Shown: piece after piece, positions 44,433-52,885 of the stretch
How positions within the stretch are numbered: position 1 is the stretch's first letter
Layout: every line of letters starts with the position of its first letter
Assembly: GCF_010448835.1 (NCBI RefSeq)
Contig: NZ_CP048409.1
Span: forward strand, 3,232,001 to 3,296,000
Direction of reading: 5' to 3'
Length of the DNA stretch: 64,000 nucleotides
Source: Draconibacterium halophilum
GTDB lineage: Bacteria > Bacteroidota > Bacteroidia > Bacteroidales > Prolixibacteraceae
Notes under the pieces: generated by a model
Databases searched by the model: none
The model's input: the letters and a program-made list of their open reading frames with translations, nothing else
Told to the model about the DNA's origin: nothing
Position numbers and translations under genes: made by a program

Positions 44433-47147
44433 TTAGAACTGTTGACCGATTACGAAGTGAAACTGGCTTCCTGCAGCATCTGCTACACCCGGTACTTCGT
44501 CGAATCCGTATCCCCAGTCAATCCCCATTAAACCAAACATTGGCAGGAAGATACGCACTCCAACACCGGCAGAGCGGTGCAATTTAAATGGTACGTAGTT
44601 CTGGAAACTTAGTCCGGCGTTACCTGCCTCAAGAAAAGCAAGTGCGTAAATTGTAGCACTCGGTTTCAATGTAATCGGGAAACGCACCTCGGTAGTAAAT
44701 TTCGAATACATGTTCGAGCCGTTTCTCGGACTCAAACTATAATCTTTATAACCACGCAACGCAATATAATCAGTACCATAAATATTGTATCCCGACATAC
44801 CCGAACCACCAACAATAAATCCTTCGAACGGTGATTTACGACCTGAATCGAAATAGCCAAGGAAACCCATTTCCAATGCTGTTTTCAACACCAATGTATG
44901 TTCTCCTCCCGGATTAGTCAGCGGTGTAAACCACTGTCCTTTAAATAACCATTTGTGGTATTCTATCCATTTGTAGCGCTCTTCATTTGTAGTACTCGCG
45001 GCCGAATAATCCTTATCGCTAAACCACGAATATGGTGGTGTTACCTTTAATGCCAGCGAAAGATTCGAACCTCTTCGTGAATACAACGGGTTATCAACCG
45101 AACTACGACCAAAAACAGTTTTAAAACTCAGGTTATTAAAAGTACCATTAACCTGACCGTTTTCGTCAGCCATGAAGTAAAACATACTTCCCATGTTTCT
45201 AAGGTTGTAGTGCTCTAACGACAGTTCGTGATAAACAGTAAAGTAATCATCAGGCCACGACAGACGATATCCATAACCCAAGGCCAGCGCGGTAGTTTCC
45301 CAAATCTGATCTTCATCTTCGTTTTCATTTTCAGAATCGTAGTTATAGTTGTATTGTGGATAACCGCCGCCATAGCCATAACCATAAGGAGAATAACCGC
45401 CGCCGTAAGGAGAATATCCATAACTGCTGCCGCCATAGCCACCGCCGTAGCCATATGGAGAATAACCATAACTATTTCCATACGGGCTATAACTTTGAGT
45501 ATATCTATTGGCACTGTAATTAATACGTGAATGAGATAACGATACAGAGAAAGAATTAGGTTTTTTACCACCTAACCACGGCTCAATAAACGACAAACTA
45601 ACAGTACGATAGTACTTACCACTGGTTTGATAACGCACACTCAACGTTTGGCCATCTCCTGTTGGTAATGGTCTCCATGCTTCTTTGTTAAAAATATTTC
45701 GCACCGAGAAGTTGGCGAATTTGAGACCTACCGATCCAACAAACATACCGGCTCCCCAACCACCAGACAGTTCAATCTGGTCGTTAGCTTTTTCCTGAAG
45801 CTGGTATTCAATGTCTACTGTACCTTCTTCCGGGTGTGGTTGAACATCTGGATTAATAGCTTCAGGATCGAAATGCCCCAACTGGGCTAATTCCCTGTAC
45901 GAACGCATCAGCAATGTTTTACTGAAAAGATCGCCGGGATATGTGCGTAACTCCCTTCGGGCAACGTGTTCGTGTGTTTTTGTATTACCTACAATACGAA
46001 CTTCGTTAATGGTTGCCTGTTTACCCTCGAAAATACGCATCTCGTAATTAATGGTATCTCCATCAATATTTACCTCCACAGGTTCGAGGTTAAAAAACAA
46101 GTAACCTCTGTCAAGATAAACATTGTTCAAACCTTCTTCATTATCGAAAAGGCGTTTATCCAATATCTTTTGGTTAAAAACATCTCCTTTTTTAATACCT
46201 AAACGTAAATCGAGGTAATCGGAAGGAAATACGGTGTTACCTACCCATCGAATATCACCGAAGTAGTATTTATCGCCTTCTTCAAGATCGATATCGATAT
46301 TTACCCGTGGTTTATTTTTTCGCCCTACCTCTACCTGGTAAACCGAATCATCTACGATAATCGCATCACGATAACCTTTTTCGTTATACTTGTCAATAAG
46401 GTTAGCCTGATCTTTTTCGTATTCTTCTTCAAGAAATTTTTTGGTTTTAAAGAAATTACGCAACGATTTTTCGTTTGTCTTTTTCATTGCGCGTTCAAGC
46501 GTAACATCCGAAAGTGCTTCGTTACCAATAATCTCAATATTGTTAACTTTTACTTTTTCTTTTTTATCCACATAAATATCCAGTATTACACTATTGTTTT
46601 GCGTGGTATCATCACGCTGAACAATATTAACCTCTGTATTCAGATATCCCTTCCCATGAAAAAGATTCTTTATGACACGTTCGGAACTGTTCACCTGGTG
46701 GTCGGTAATCTGGCTTCCCCGCAAGAGTAGCACCTTTTCGGTTATATCATCTTTCTCTGATTTTGATACACCATAAAAATTCACATCTCCCAAACGTGGT
46801 CGTTCCTGCAAATAAATATCTAACCAAATTTGATTTCCAACAATTTTGGTTGCCTGTATTTTCACGTCGGAAAACAGGCCTTGCTGCCATAGTTTCTTAA
46901 TCGCCAGCGTTATAGCATCTCCCGGCACCATTATTTCGTCACCTACTTTTAAACCCGATAACTGAATAAGTACATTCTTATCCAGATAGCGAATTCCCGA
47001 AACCTGCACATCTGCTATTGTATAATTGCGTGCGCTTGAATAATAGATCGAAAAGTTTGTACTGTCTGCTTCTTGTGCAAAAAGCTGTGGCACAAACACT
47101 ACAAAAAGGAATAAAAAGGCGACTAATGGTCTTTTGATTCTAGTCAT
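44433..47147 (-). CDS. bamA: outer-membrane protein assembly factor BamA with Tyr/Gly-rich loop
   Basis: BamA inserts beta-barrel proteins into the outer membrane. The 904 residues start with a signal peptide (LVAFLFLFVVFVPQLFAQ). Five POTRA domains span about 35-430 and a 16-strand barrel follows, with IEPWLGGKKPNSFSVSLSHS and GSGMSGYNIYGTDYIALRGY. Between two barrel strands, at about residues 548-612, lies a low-complexity insertion rich in Tyr, Gly, Ser and Pro (SPYGYGGGYGGSSYGYSPYG), ending in an acidic run NENEDEDQ. By position this is an extracellular loop. The gene lies four bases after uppS and before the two ompH genes. Confidence 0.95.
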   Translation of the reverse strand: MTRIKRPLVAFLFLFVVFVPQLFAQEADSTNFSIYYSSARNYTIADVQVSGIRYLDKNVLIQLSGLKVGDEIMVPGDAITLAIKKLWQQGLFSDVKIQATKIVGNQIWLDIYLQERPRLGDVNFYGVSKSEKDDITEKVLLLRGSQITDHQVNSSERVIKNLFHGKGYLNTEVNIVQRDDTTQNNSVILDIYVDKKEKVKVNNIEIIGNEALSDVTLERAMKKTNEKSLRNFFKTKKFLEEEYEKDQANLIDKYNEKGYRDAIIVDDSVYQVEVGRKNKPRVNIDIDLEEGDKYYFGDIRWVGNTVFPSDYLDLRLGIKKGDVFNQKILDKRLFDNEEGLNNVYLDRGYLFFNLEPVEVNIDGDTINYEMRIFEGKQATINEVRIVGNTKTHEHVARRELRTYPGDLFSKTLLMRSYRELAQLGHFDPEAINPDVQPHPEEGTVDIEYQLQEKANDQIELSGGWGAGMFVGSVGLKFANFSVRNIFNKEAWRPLPTGDGQTLSVRYQTSGKYYRTVSLSFIEPWLGGKKPNSFSVSLSHSRINYSANRYTQSYSPYGNSYGYSPYGYGGGYGGSSYGYSPYGGGYSPYGYGYGGGYPQYNYNYDSENENEDEDQIWETTALALGYGYRLSWPDDYFTVYHELSLEHYNLRNMGSMFYFMADENGQVNGTFNNLSFKTVFGRSSVDNPLYSRRGSNLSLALKVTPPYSWFSDKDYSAASTTNEERYKWIEYHKWLFKGQWFTPLTNPGGEHTLVLKTALEMGFLGYFDSGRKSPFEGFIVGGSGMSGYNIYGTDYIALRGYKDYSLSPRNGSNMYSKFTTEVRFPITLKPSATIYALAFLEAGNAGLSFQNYVPFKLHRSAGVGVRIFLPMFGLMGIDWGYGFDEVPGVADAAGSQFHFVIGQQF

Positions 47148-47151
47148 AAAA

Positions 47152-47895
47152 TTAGCTCGTTAACTGTTCACTTGTTTTTCCAAATCTTCTTTCTCTGTTC
47201 TGATAATCAATAATGGCTTCAAATAAATCGTCTTTTCTAAAATCGGGCCATAATGTGCTCGTAAAATACAATTCAGAGTAAGCTATCTGCCACAACAAAA
47301 AATTACTAATCCGATATTCGCCACTGGTTCTTATCAGCAGCTCCGGATCAGGTAATTCTGAGGTTGACAAATAATTTTGGAACAGTTCGTTATTTATTTT
47401 TTCTTGTGTAATCTTGTTTTTGGCCATATCGTTGGCCAGTTGTTTTACTGCATTAAGAACATCCCACCTTCCGCTGTAGCTTAAGGCGAGCACCAGGTTT
47501 AAACCTGTATTTTCTTTTAATACCTCGACACAACTATTGAGTTTTGCCTGTACGTTTTCGGGCATCACATCAAGGCTACCGATAACACTTAGTCTTACAT
47601 TCTTTTTATTTAGCTCCTGTGTTTCGGCTTCAATAGCATGAACCAAAAGCCCCATAAGTGCCTCAACTTCTTCTTTTGGCCGATCCCAGTTTTCAGTAGA
47701 AAATGCATAAAGAGTAAGGTATTTTACGCCAATTTCACCGGCTCCCTGAACTACGGAACGAACAGATTCAACACCGTTTTCGTGTCCCATAACGCGGGGT
47801 TTGCCATGTTTCGCGGCCCACCTTCCATTACCATCCATTATAATGGCAATATGCTTTGGTATATTATTTCTATCTAATCTGTTAACTGTTTTCAT
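47152..47895 (-). CDS. uppS: isoprenyl (undecaprenyl) diphosphate synthase
   Basis: UppS builds the C55 lipid carrier of cell-wall synthesis by adding isopentenyl units with cis bonds. From ATG 47895 (sharing one base with the stop of the upstream gene) it has 247 residues. The start HIAIIMDGNGRWAAKHGKPR has the catalytic Asp, and LTLYAFSTENWDRP and LLIRTSGEYRISNFLLWQIA complete the active site. The overlap of the start with the TGA of the DUF6089 gene suggests coupled translation. It is the first enzyme gene before bamA. Confidence 0.95.
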   Translation of the reverse strand: MKTVNRLDRNNIPKHIAIIMDGNGRWAAKHGKPRVMGHENGVESVRSVVQGAGEIGVKYLTLYAFSTENWDRPKEEVEALMGLLVHAIEAETQELNKKNVRLSVIGSLDVMPENVQAKLNSCVEVLKENTGLNLVLALSYSGRWDVLNAVKQLANDMAKNKITQEKINNELFQNYLSTSELPDPELLIRTSGEYRISNFLLWQIAYSELYFTSTLWPDFRKDDLFEAIIDYQNRERRFGKTSEQLTS

Positions 47896-48662
47896 CACCA
47901 ATTTTTAGCATCGTAGGCCGGACAAGCCTTTTTGCCCATAAAAATCATATACGTAAGATGTACTCCCAAATATCCTGCCCAGTCGTTATTATGCGAACCA
48001 TCATTGTAAGTGATCGTTTCGCCTAACCCATTTTCATGTGCCAACGGATCATCCAAATCGTCTAATTGATCGCTTAAATATTTGCGCATCTGGTATTCTA
48101 CTCCTACTCCCAAACGATCGCCAATGGTATATTTAAAACCCATGCCAAACGGAATGGTAGGTGTCATTACCGATTCTTCGTAGTCCGTAACAATGAGCTG
48201 TCCTGTTGCTGCATTGAATTCCAGTTCCGGGTGATCAGGATTAAATGTTGCTATTTCCAATGCTTTAAAAGTGTACGGAAAATAAGCTACCCCAATCCCA
48301 AATGTAACGTACGGACTAAACCGAATTTTCTTTTTACCTAAAATATACCTCAGGTAATTTACTTCTGCCTGCAAGGATAAATCCTGAACCGATTTATCAA
48401 ATTCCCATGGTGCACTTTCTACTGTTCCTTCGCTGGCAAATTTACCGGTAAGAAACATGGCACGCATGCCAACTCTGGCATTAAAATTATACCTGAAATA
48501 AGCTCCAAAATTTAAATTGAACGATTGAAACGGGGCATCATCATCCATGTCGCCATGAACCGATGTTAATGTACCTCCCCAGATTCCGATGTCAGCTGTT
48601 TTTTGTGCATGTACTGAAACAGTTAGTAAAACTGTAACAAACACCAATAATAATTTCTTCAT
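47895..48662 (-). CDS. DUF6089-like outer-membrane barrel protein
   Basis: Read from ATG 48662 the protein has 255 residues with a signal peptide (KLLLVFVTVLLTVSVHAQ). The start of the mature part, TADIGIWGGTLTSVHGDMDD, and many alternating strands suggest a small outer-membrane barrel. The pattern fits the Bacteroidota family DUF6089, which usually sits just upstream of uppS and bamA as here. Its role is unknown; position links it to envelope assembly. A TTG four codons upstream (48674) is an alternative start. Confidence 0.8.
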   Translation of the reverse strand: MKKLLLVFVTVLLTVSVHAQKTADIGIWGGTLTSVHGDMDDDAPFQSFNLNFGAYFRYNFNARVGMRAMFLTGKFASEGTVESAPWEFDKSVQDLSLQAEVNYLRYILGKKKIRFSPYVTFGIGVAYFPYTFKALEIATFNPDHPELEFNAATGQLIVTDYEESVMTPTIPFGMGFKYTIGDRLGVGVEYQMRKYLSDQLDDLDDPLAHENGLGETITYNDGSHNNDWAGYLGVHLTYMIFMGKKACPAYDAKNW

Positions 48663-48976
48663 CTTGGTATTCAATTTCGTTTATTTAACAATGGTTTCAG
48701 ACATGTTATTTTTATCATTTTCTTCATTTTGAAACGAAACGATATTTTGTTTTCACACGCTTGTTTTTTCAGCTAAACAAAGCTGTAAAATGTACTTACC
48801 TGTGAACAAAAATCATCCTCATAACAAACTGAATATCAATGAACTTAAACGTATAAAAACGTTTCATCTTTTGCTTTCAAAAGCTACAAAAGTAATATAA
48901 TTCTAAAAATAACATGCTCCTTTGTTATTATAAAACCGAAACAAAGATTAAAAATTGTTAAGTAGCCTCAGGAAAT
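48663..48976. other. spacer between nadK and the DUF6089-uppS-bamA operon
   Basis: This AT-rich spacer should hold the promoter of the envelope operon. A minus-strand TACTTTTG lies at 48894-48887, but no TTTG box stands at the right distance and the leader would exceed 200 bases, so I do not call it. No reading frame or repeat is visible. Confidence 0.4.
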
Positions 48977-49858
48977 TCAGTTTCTACGGTCGATTCCCCA
49001 CATTAGCTTACTTCGTAAAGTATAAAAAAATGGCTGTTCGGGCAGTTGTAGCGTTTTAAGTTTAAAACCTGCTTTTTTTACTTTTATTTTTGTTGAAAAC
49101 TCTACCGCAAACGAACGCGAATCAAGCGAAGTAAGATAGTTGGTTCCCCGCCCTTCCACTTCCAGCTCAATTTCGCAGGTATCAGGGACTACTATCGGGC
49201 GTATTGTTAAATTATGTGGAGCAAGTGGTGTTATTACAAAATTGGCAGAATTTGGCGTTAGAATTGGGCCTCCAACACTTAACGAATAGGCTGTTGATCC
49301 TGTTGGCGTAGAAATTATCAAACCATCTGCCCAGTAATTATTAAGAAACTCACCATTAATTCGTGCGGTAACATTTAACATCGATGAGTTATCGGTTTTC
49401 AGAACCGTCATTTCATTCAGCGCATAATTAAAGTCGATGTTTTCCTGGTTCGAAAATTCAATTTCCAGCATCGAACGCTCAACAACTTTAAAATTGTTGC
49501 TAAAAATATTTTCTAGAGCGCAGTTCACCTGATCTTCCGAAATATCAGCCAAAAATCCCAAACGACCTCCGTTCAGTCCTATTATTGGTATATCAAAATT
49601 CCGAATACTTAACACCGACTGTAAAAATGTACCATCGCCACCAACACTGAAGATGAATGCATTATCCGAATCAAAATCGGAATAAGAATGAAAGAAGGAG
49701 GTATAATAGGTTGTGCTATTCAATTCTTCAACCAGATGAGAATAGAAAGGTTTATACAATTGAACTTCAATATTTTTTGAGCGCAGAAAACTAAAAAATT
49801 CCTGCAGAACAGGAACAAAATCATCGGAAACCATTGTGCCAAATACTGCAACTTTCAC
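48977..49858 (-). CDS. nadK: NAD kinase, GTG start
   Basis: NadK makes NADP from NAD with ATP in the cytosol. The 293 residues include the GGDGT motif in FSVGGDGTFLQSVLSI (about 70-85), IGLNGGRLGFLADI and STPTGSTAYSLSVGGPIL with the substrate-binding residues. No in-frame ATG precedes the fold; the frame upstream meets a stop nine codons before. Translation must therefore start at GTG 49858 (KVAVFGTMVSDD). The gene follows the interrupted CBS gene by 13 bases. Confidence 0.95.
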   Translation of the reverse strand: MKVAVFGTMVSDDFVPVLQEFFSFLRSKNIEVQLYKPFYSHLVEELNSTTYYTSFFHSYSDFDSDNAFIFSVGGDGTFLQSVLSIRNFDIPIIGLNGGRLGFLADISEDQVNCALENIFSNNFKVVERSMLEIEFSNQENIDFNYALNEMTVLKTDNSSMLNVTARINGEFLNNYWADGLIISTPTGSTAYSLSVGGPILTPNSANFVITPLAPHNLTIRPIVVPDTCEIELEVEGRGTNYLTSLDSRSFAVEFSTKIKVKKAGFKLKTLQLPEQPFFYTLRSKLMWGIDRRN

Positions 49859-49871
49859 TATACTAATGGGT

Positions 49872-50536
49872 TTAAATATTCATAAATTTCATAAACAGGT
49901 CGAAGCGATCCTGGTAAAGATCATTCAACATCGACCTATCCTGATAAATGGCTTTAACATTATAATCGTAGCGCATCAGTGCCTGAATCACTCCGGACAA
50001 TTCTTCGGAATCCAATTTTAATATCACATCCAAAACATTCGATCCGGGTTTACGATCAATAAAAAACTAAGTATTTTCACATCGTTACTTTCCACAATCT
50101 GGCTGATCTGCGAAACAGAGTAATCGCTAACATTCATCTCAATAACCAAAACACCCCCAATTTCCTGTAACGAAAACAGGTTTGCGAACCGCCGTGCTAA
50201 ATCGTACAAAGTAATTGCTCCCAGGTAATAATGATCTTCGCTAAGCACCGGCAAAACACTAATTTTTAGCTTATACATTACAATTGCCAGTTCGAAAATA
50301 TGCTGATCGCGATGGGCATGTGTGGTGTTTAGTTTGTCTAATGCAGATGAAATCGGGGCGTCTACCAAATTCAGATCGTAAATCAATTTATCAGAAACAA
50401 GCCCCATGTACTTGGTATCGTCAACCACCGGAATATGCGAAACCCGATAAACGTCCATATGACTCAGTGCCTTACGGCCGGTTTCCGAACTGCTTACCGA
50501 TGGAATTACCTCTGATATTAGTTTTTCTGCCAACAA
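49872..50536 (-). pseudogene. CBS-domain protein, frameshifted in a homopolymer
   Basis: The first frame starts at TTG 50536 (no ATG is available) and encodes two CBS motifs (YRVSHIPVVDDTKYMGLVSD and LKISVLPVLSEDHYYLGAIT). It then leaves its pattern at a run of six T (plus-strand A run at 50061-50066) and stops at 50024. Adding one T restores SFFIDRKPGSNVLDVILKLD. The frame then runs on for about 60 more residues with the normal ending LFMKFMNI and TAA at 49872. The intact protein would have about 221 residues, as in other Bacteroidota. It stands beside nadK and opposite pdxJ, a conserved arrangement. Confidence 0.85.
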
Positions 50537-50602
50537 ATCTTTACTGTTTAATGTTAATCGTTCAGCCTGAAAATAGTAACTTGCGTTTTTAAATTTTTAG
50601 TT

Positions 50603-51316
50603 ATGACCAGACTTAGTGTAAATATAAATAAAATTGCAACACTGCGAAACTCACGCGGAGGGAAAGAGCCTAGTGTTAAAGAGGCAACAATTAAATGTCA
50701 AGAATTTGGAGCTCAAGGAATTACTATCCATCCACGCCCCGACGAACGACATATTACACGTAAAGACGTTTATGAAATCAAGCCGCTGATAACCACCGAA
50801 TTTAACATTGAAGGTTACCCCAGCGAAGATTTCTTAAAAATGGTTATTGAAGTGCAGGCCGATCAGGTTACTTTGGTTCCCGATACGGAAGCTCAGTTAA
50901 CCAGCGATCATGGCTGGGACACCTGGAAACATCTTGGTTTTCTGAAAGATGTGATTGCCCGTTTGCAGGAAGCCGGTATTCGTACCTCTATTTTTGTTGA
51001 TCCGGATGAAAAAGCGGTTGAAGGCGCAGCCGAAATCAAAACCGACAGAATTGAATTATATACCGAGCCTTATGCTTCTTTCTACTCCATCGACCGGGCA
51101 AATGCAATTGAACCATTTGTTACGGCTGCTAAGATTGCCGAAAAGCTGGGCATTGGTGTTAATGCCGGGCACGATTTAAGTCTCGACAACCTGAATTACA
51201 TGTATCATAGAATTCCAAACCTGGAAGAAGTCTCCATTGGGCATGCATTGATTGCTGATGCGCTATATATGGGGCTTGAAACCACCATAAAAAAATACCT
51301 CGACTGCCTGAAATAA
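50603..51316 (+). CDS. pdxJ: pyridoxine 5'-phosphate synthase
   Basis: PdxJ closes the pyridine ring of vitamin B6 from deoxyxylulose phosphate and aminoacetone phosphate. The 237 residues form a TIM barrel. They start TRLSVNINKIATLRNSRGGK and contain GAQGITIHPRPDERHITRKD and the phosphate site GVNAGHDLSLDNL. It is divergent from the CBS-nadK pair across 66 bases. The supply of PLP links it loosely to YggS and the PLP enzymes elsewhere in the window. The downstream hydrolase gene is 26 bases away. Confidence 0.96.
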   Translation: MTRLSVNINKIATLRNSRGGKEPSVKEATIKCQEFGAQGITIHPRPDERHITRKDVYEIKPLITTEFNIEGYPSEDFLKMVIEVQADQVTLVPDTEAQLTSDHGWDTWKHLGFLKDVIARLQEAGIRTSIFVDPDEKAVEGAAEIKTDRIELYTEPYASFYSIDRANAIEPFVTAAKIAEKLGIGVNAGHDLSLDNLNYMYHRIPNLEEVSIGHALIADALYMGLETTIKKYLDCLK

Positions 51317-51342
51317 ACCAGAAGCACAGCAATTAACACACT

Positions 51343-52146
51343 ATGGATTTATATTACAGAAAAACAGGCAGCGGAGCACCACTGGTAATAATACACGGAC
51401 TTTACGGATCGTCGGATAACTGGATGAATATCTCCAAGCGACTTGCCGAAAAATATACCGTTTACCTAATCGATCAAAGAAACCACGGGCGATCGGGGTT
51501 TGCAGAATCGCATACCTACAACGATATGCGCGATGATTTAGCAGCCTTCTTTGAAAGGCACAACATTGAAAAAGCAACGATTCTTGGGCACAGTATGGGG
51601 GGAAAAGTGGCCATGTGGTTTGCCGCCGATTTCCCGGAGAAAGTAGAGAAACTCGTTATTGCTGATATCGCACCAAAAGACTACCTGCAATTAAAAGATG
51701 ACAGCCAGTTTTACCTGCACCAAAATATTTTGCTGGCGATGCAGGATGTTGATTTTTCGATGGTAAAATCACGCTCCGATGTGGATGATTTTCTGGCAGA
51801 GAAGATCGACAATGAACGCATCAGAATGTTTTTGCTAAAAAACGTCGGGAAGAATAAGAAAACAAAACAGTTTCAATGGCAGTTAAATGCCGGAGTGCTT
51901 TATGATCATCTGGAAGAAATCGTTAGTGGCGTAAATATAAAATGGCTCGACGATCGAATTCCGATAACAGCCTACCCCGTAATTTTTATTCGTGGATTAC
52001 TGTCAAAATACATTCAGGACGAAGACAAAGACCTGATTAAAGAGATTTATCCGGAAGCCCGAATTGTTGACATTCCGGAAGCCGGACACTGGCTGCACGC
52101 TGAACAACCACAAAAATTTATGGAAGCAGTGATGCTGTGTTGTTGA
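51343..52146 (+). CDS. alpha/beta hydrolase (esterase-like)
   Basis: The 267-residue protein has the alpha/beta-hydrolase fold. It shows PLVIIHGLYGSSDNWMNISK (oxyanion region), the nucleophile in LGHSMGGKVAMWFA near residue 86, and the catalytic His in EAGHWLHAEQPQKFME near 251. It resembles the YbfF-like esterases that are common beside pdxJ. The ending MLCC is slightly short compared with relatives. The natural substrate is unknown. It is probably transcribed with pdxJ. Confidence 0.88.
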   Translation: MDLYYRKTGSGAPLVIIHGLYGSSDNWMNISKRLAEKYTVYLIDQRNHGRSGFAESHTYNDMRDDLAAFFERHNIEKATILGHSMGGKVAMWFAADFPEKVEKLVIADIAPKDYLQLKDDSQFYLHQNILLAMQDVDFSMVKSRSDVDDFLAEKIDNERIRMFLLKNVGKNKKTKQFQWQLNAGVLYDHLEEIVSGVNIKWLDDRIPITAYPVIFIRGLLSKYIQDEDKDLIKEIYPEARIVDIPEAGHWLHAEQPQKFMEAVMLCC

Positions 52147-52151
52147 CACAC

Positions 52152-52217
52152 AAGATTGAATAAGATTGAATTTAAGATTGAATGAGATTGAGAAATTATT
52201 GAATTGAGAAATTGTTA
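52152..52217. repeat. short AAGATTGAAT tandem repeats
   Basis: AAGATTGAAT starts at 52152, 52162 and 52174, then decays through GAGATTGAGAAATT and ATTGAATTGAGAAATTGTT. The last part shares TGAGAAATTGTTA with the pabB-pabC spacer (21361 onward). It looks like simple slippage sequence after the hydrolase gene. Confidence 0.5.
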
Positions 52218-52381
52218 AGTTGTTTACTGTTTTAACCTACTGAAAACTTCAATTCCAGATGCTCGCCAGATAACCACAAGGTAATTCTAGCTACTATTTC
52301 ACCAATGTTGCACCAAATGCGGCACACAGATACAAGACAAAACAACACAAAATCATTAACTCGCTGATTTTAAGATTACCA

Positions 52382-52629
52382 CAGGTGCCAAAAGTTGGTT
52401 TAAAACGCGTTTTTTTTCGTCTCCAGCAGCTAGGGAAGCTTTCAAACGTATTTTTTACTTCTCCAGCTAACAGAAGTCGGTTTCGAACGTATTTTTTTGC
52501 ATGCTCAGGAGCTGGGGAACCTTTCAAACACGTTTTTTATCGCCACCAGATGACACAAATTGGTTTCAAACATATTTTCCTTCATCCCCACAATTTAGTT
52601 GATGGTATCAAAGGTATTTTTGTATGGGC
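52382..52629. repeat. array C: about 41-base tandem repeat, six units with phased T tracts
   Basis: Units start at 52382, 52424, 52464, 52506, 52547 and 52589. The steps are 42, 40, 42, 41 and 42, mean 41.4. Each unit opens with CAG or CAC, has a variable stretch, then GGTTTCAAACGTATTTTTT or a close variant, then a short pyrimidine tail. The T tract of four to eight bases recurs once per unit. The last unit is the most decayed. The array lies in the 739-base convergent spacer between the hydrolase and malQ genes. A 99-residue frame crosses it but the unequal steps break any peptide period. Confidence 0.88.
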
Positions 52630-52717
52630 TTTGATCACGTGGGCCTGGTATTCAAAGCATTTTGAGCGGATATCTTTCCCGTAAGGCACAAAATTGTTGA
52701 ACTGATAAATGGTAATT

Positions 52718-52845
52718 CAAATCCCGGCACTTACGCACCGGGCTAATGATTTCGCCCCTATGGAGCTTATTGCCTATTGCTATTCGCCAACTCATTCCCT
52801 CAATTACTCATTCACTTCTGCTCCCGACGCTACGGTCGGGATTTC
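52718..52845. repeat. REP-like palindromic elements (decayed)
   Basis: CCCGG at 52723-52727 pairs with CCGGG at 52738-52742. A second imperfect stem, GCCCC / GGAGC, follows at about 52754-52766. TCCCGAC at 52822-52828 pairs with GTCGGGA at 52835-52841. The words CGCCCCTATGGAGCTT and TCCCGAC...GTCGGGA recall extragenic palindromes that I have seen in Bacteroidota. No transposase gene is nearby. The identification rests on memory of such elements. Confidence 0.4.
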
Positions 52846-52885
52846 GTCAGGCAAAGCCCTCCTCAACTTTCTACTTTTGCCTTAA

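Noticed and set aside
45228..45530. Plus-strand frame of about 100 residues opposite bamA
   Set aside because: It is the complement of the Tyr/Gly-rich loop and owes its open frame to that repeat.
48887..48894. TACTTTTG as promoter of the DUF6089-uppS-bamA operon
   Set aside because: No TTTG box is found at 19-21 bases, and the leader would be over 200 bases. One such octamer is expected by chance in AT-rich spacers.
52294..52684. Frames over array C (77 and 99 residues) as genes
   Set aside because: Unit steps of 40, 41 and 42 bases shift the frame from unit to unit, so selection on a peptide is not visible, and no family is recognisable.
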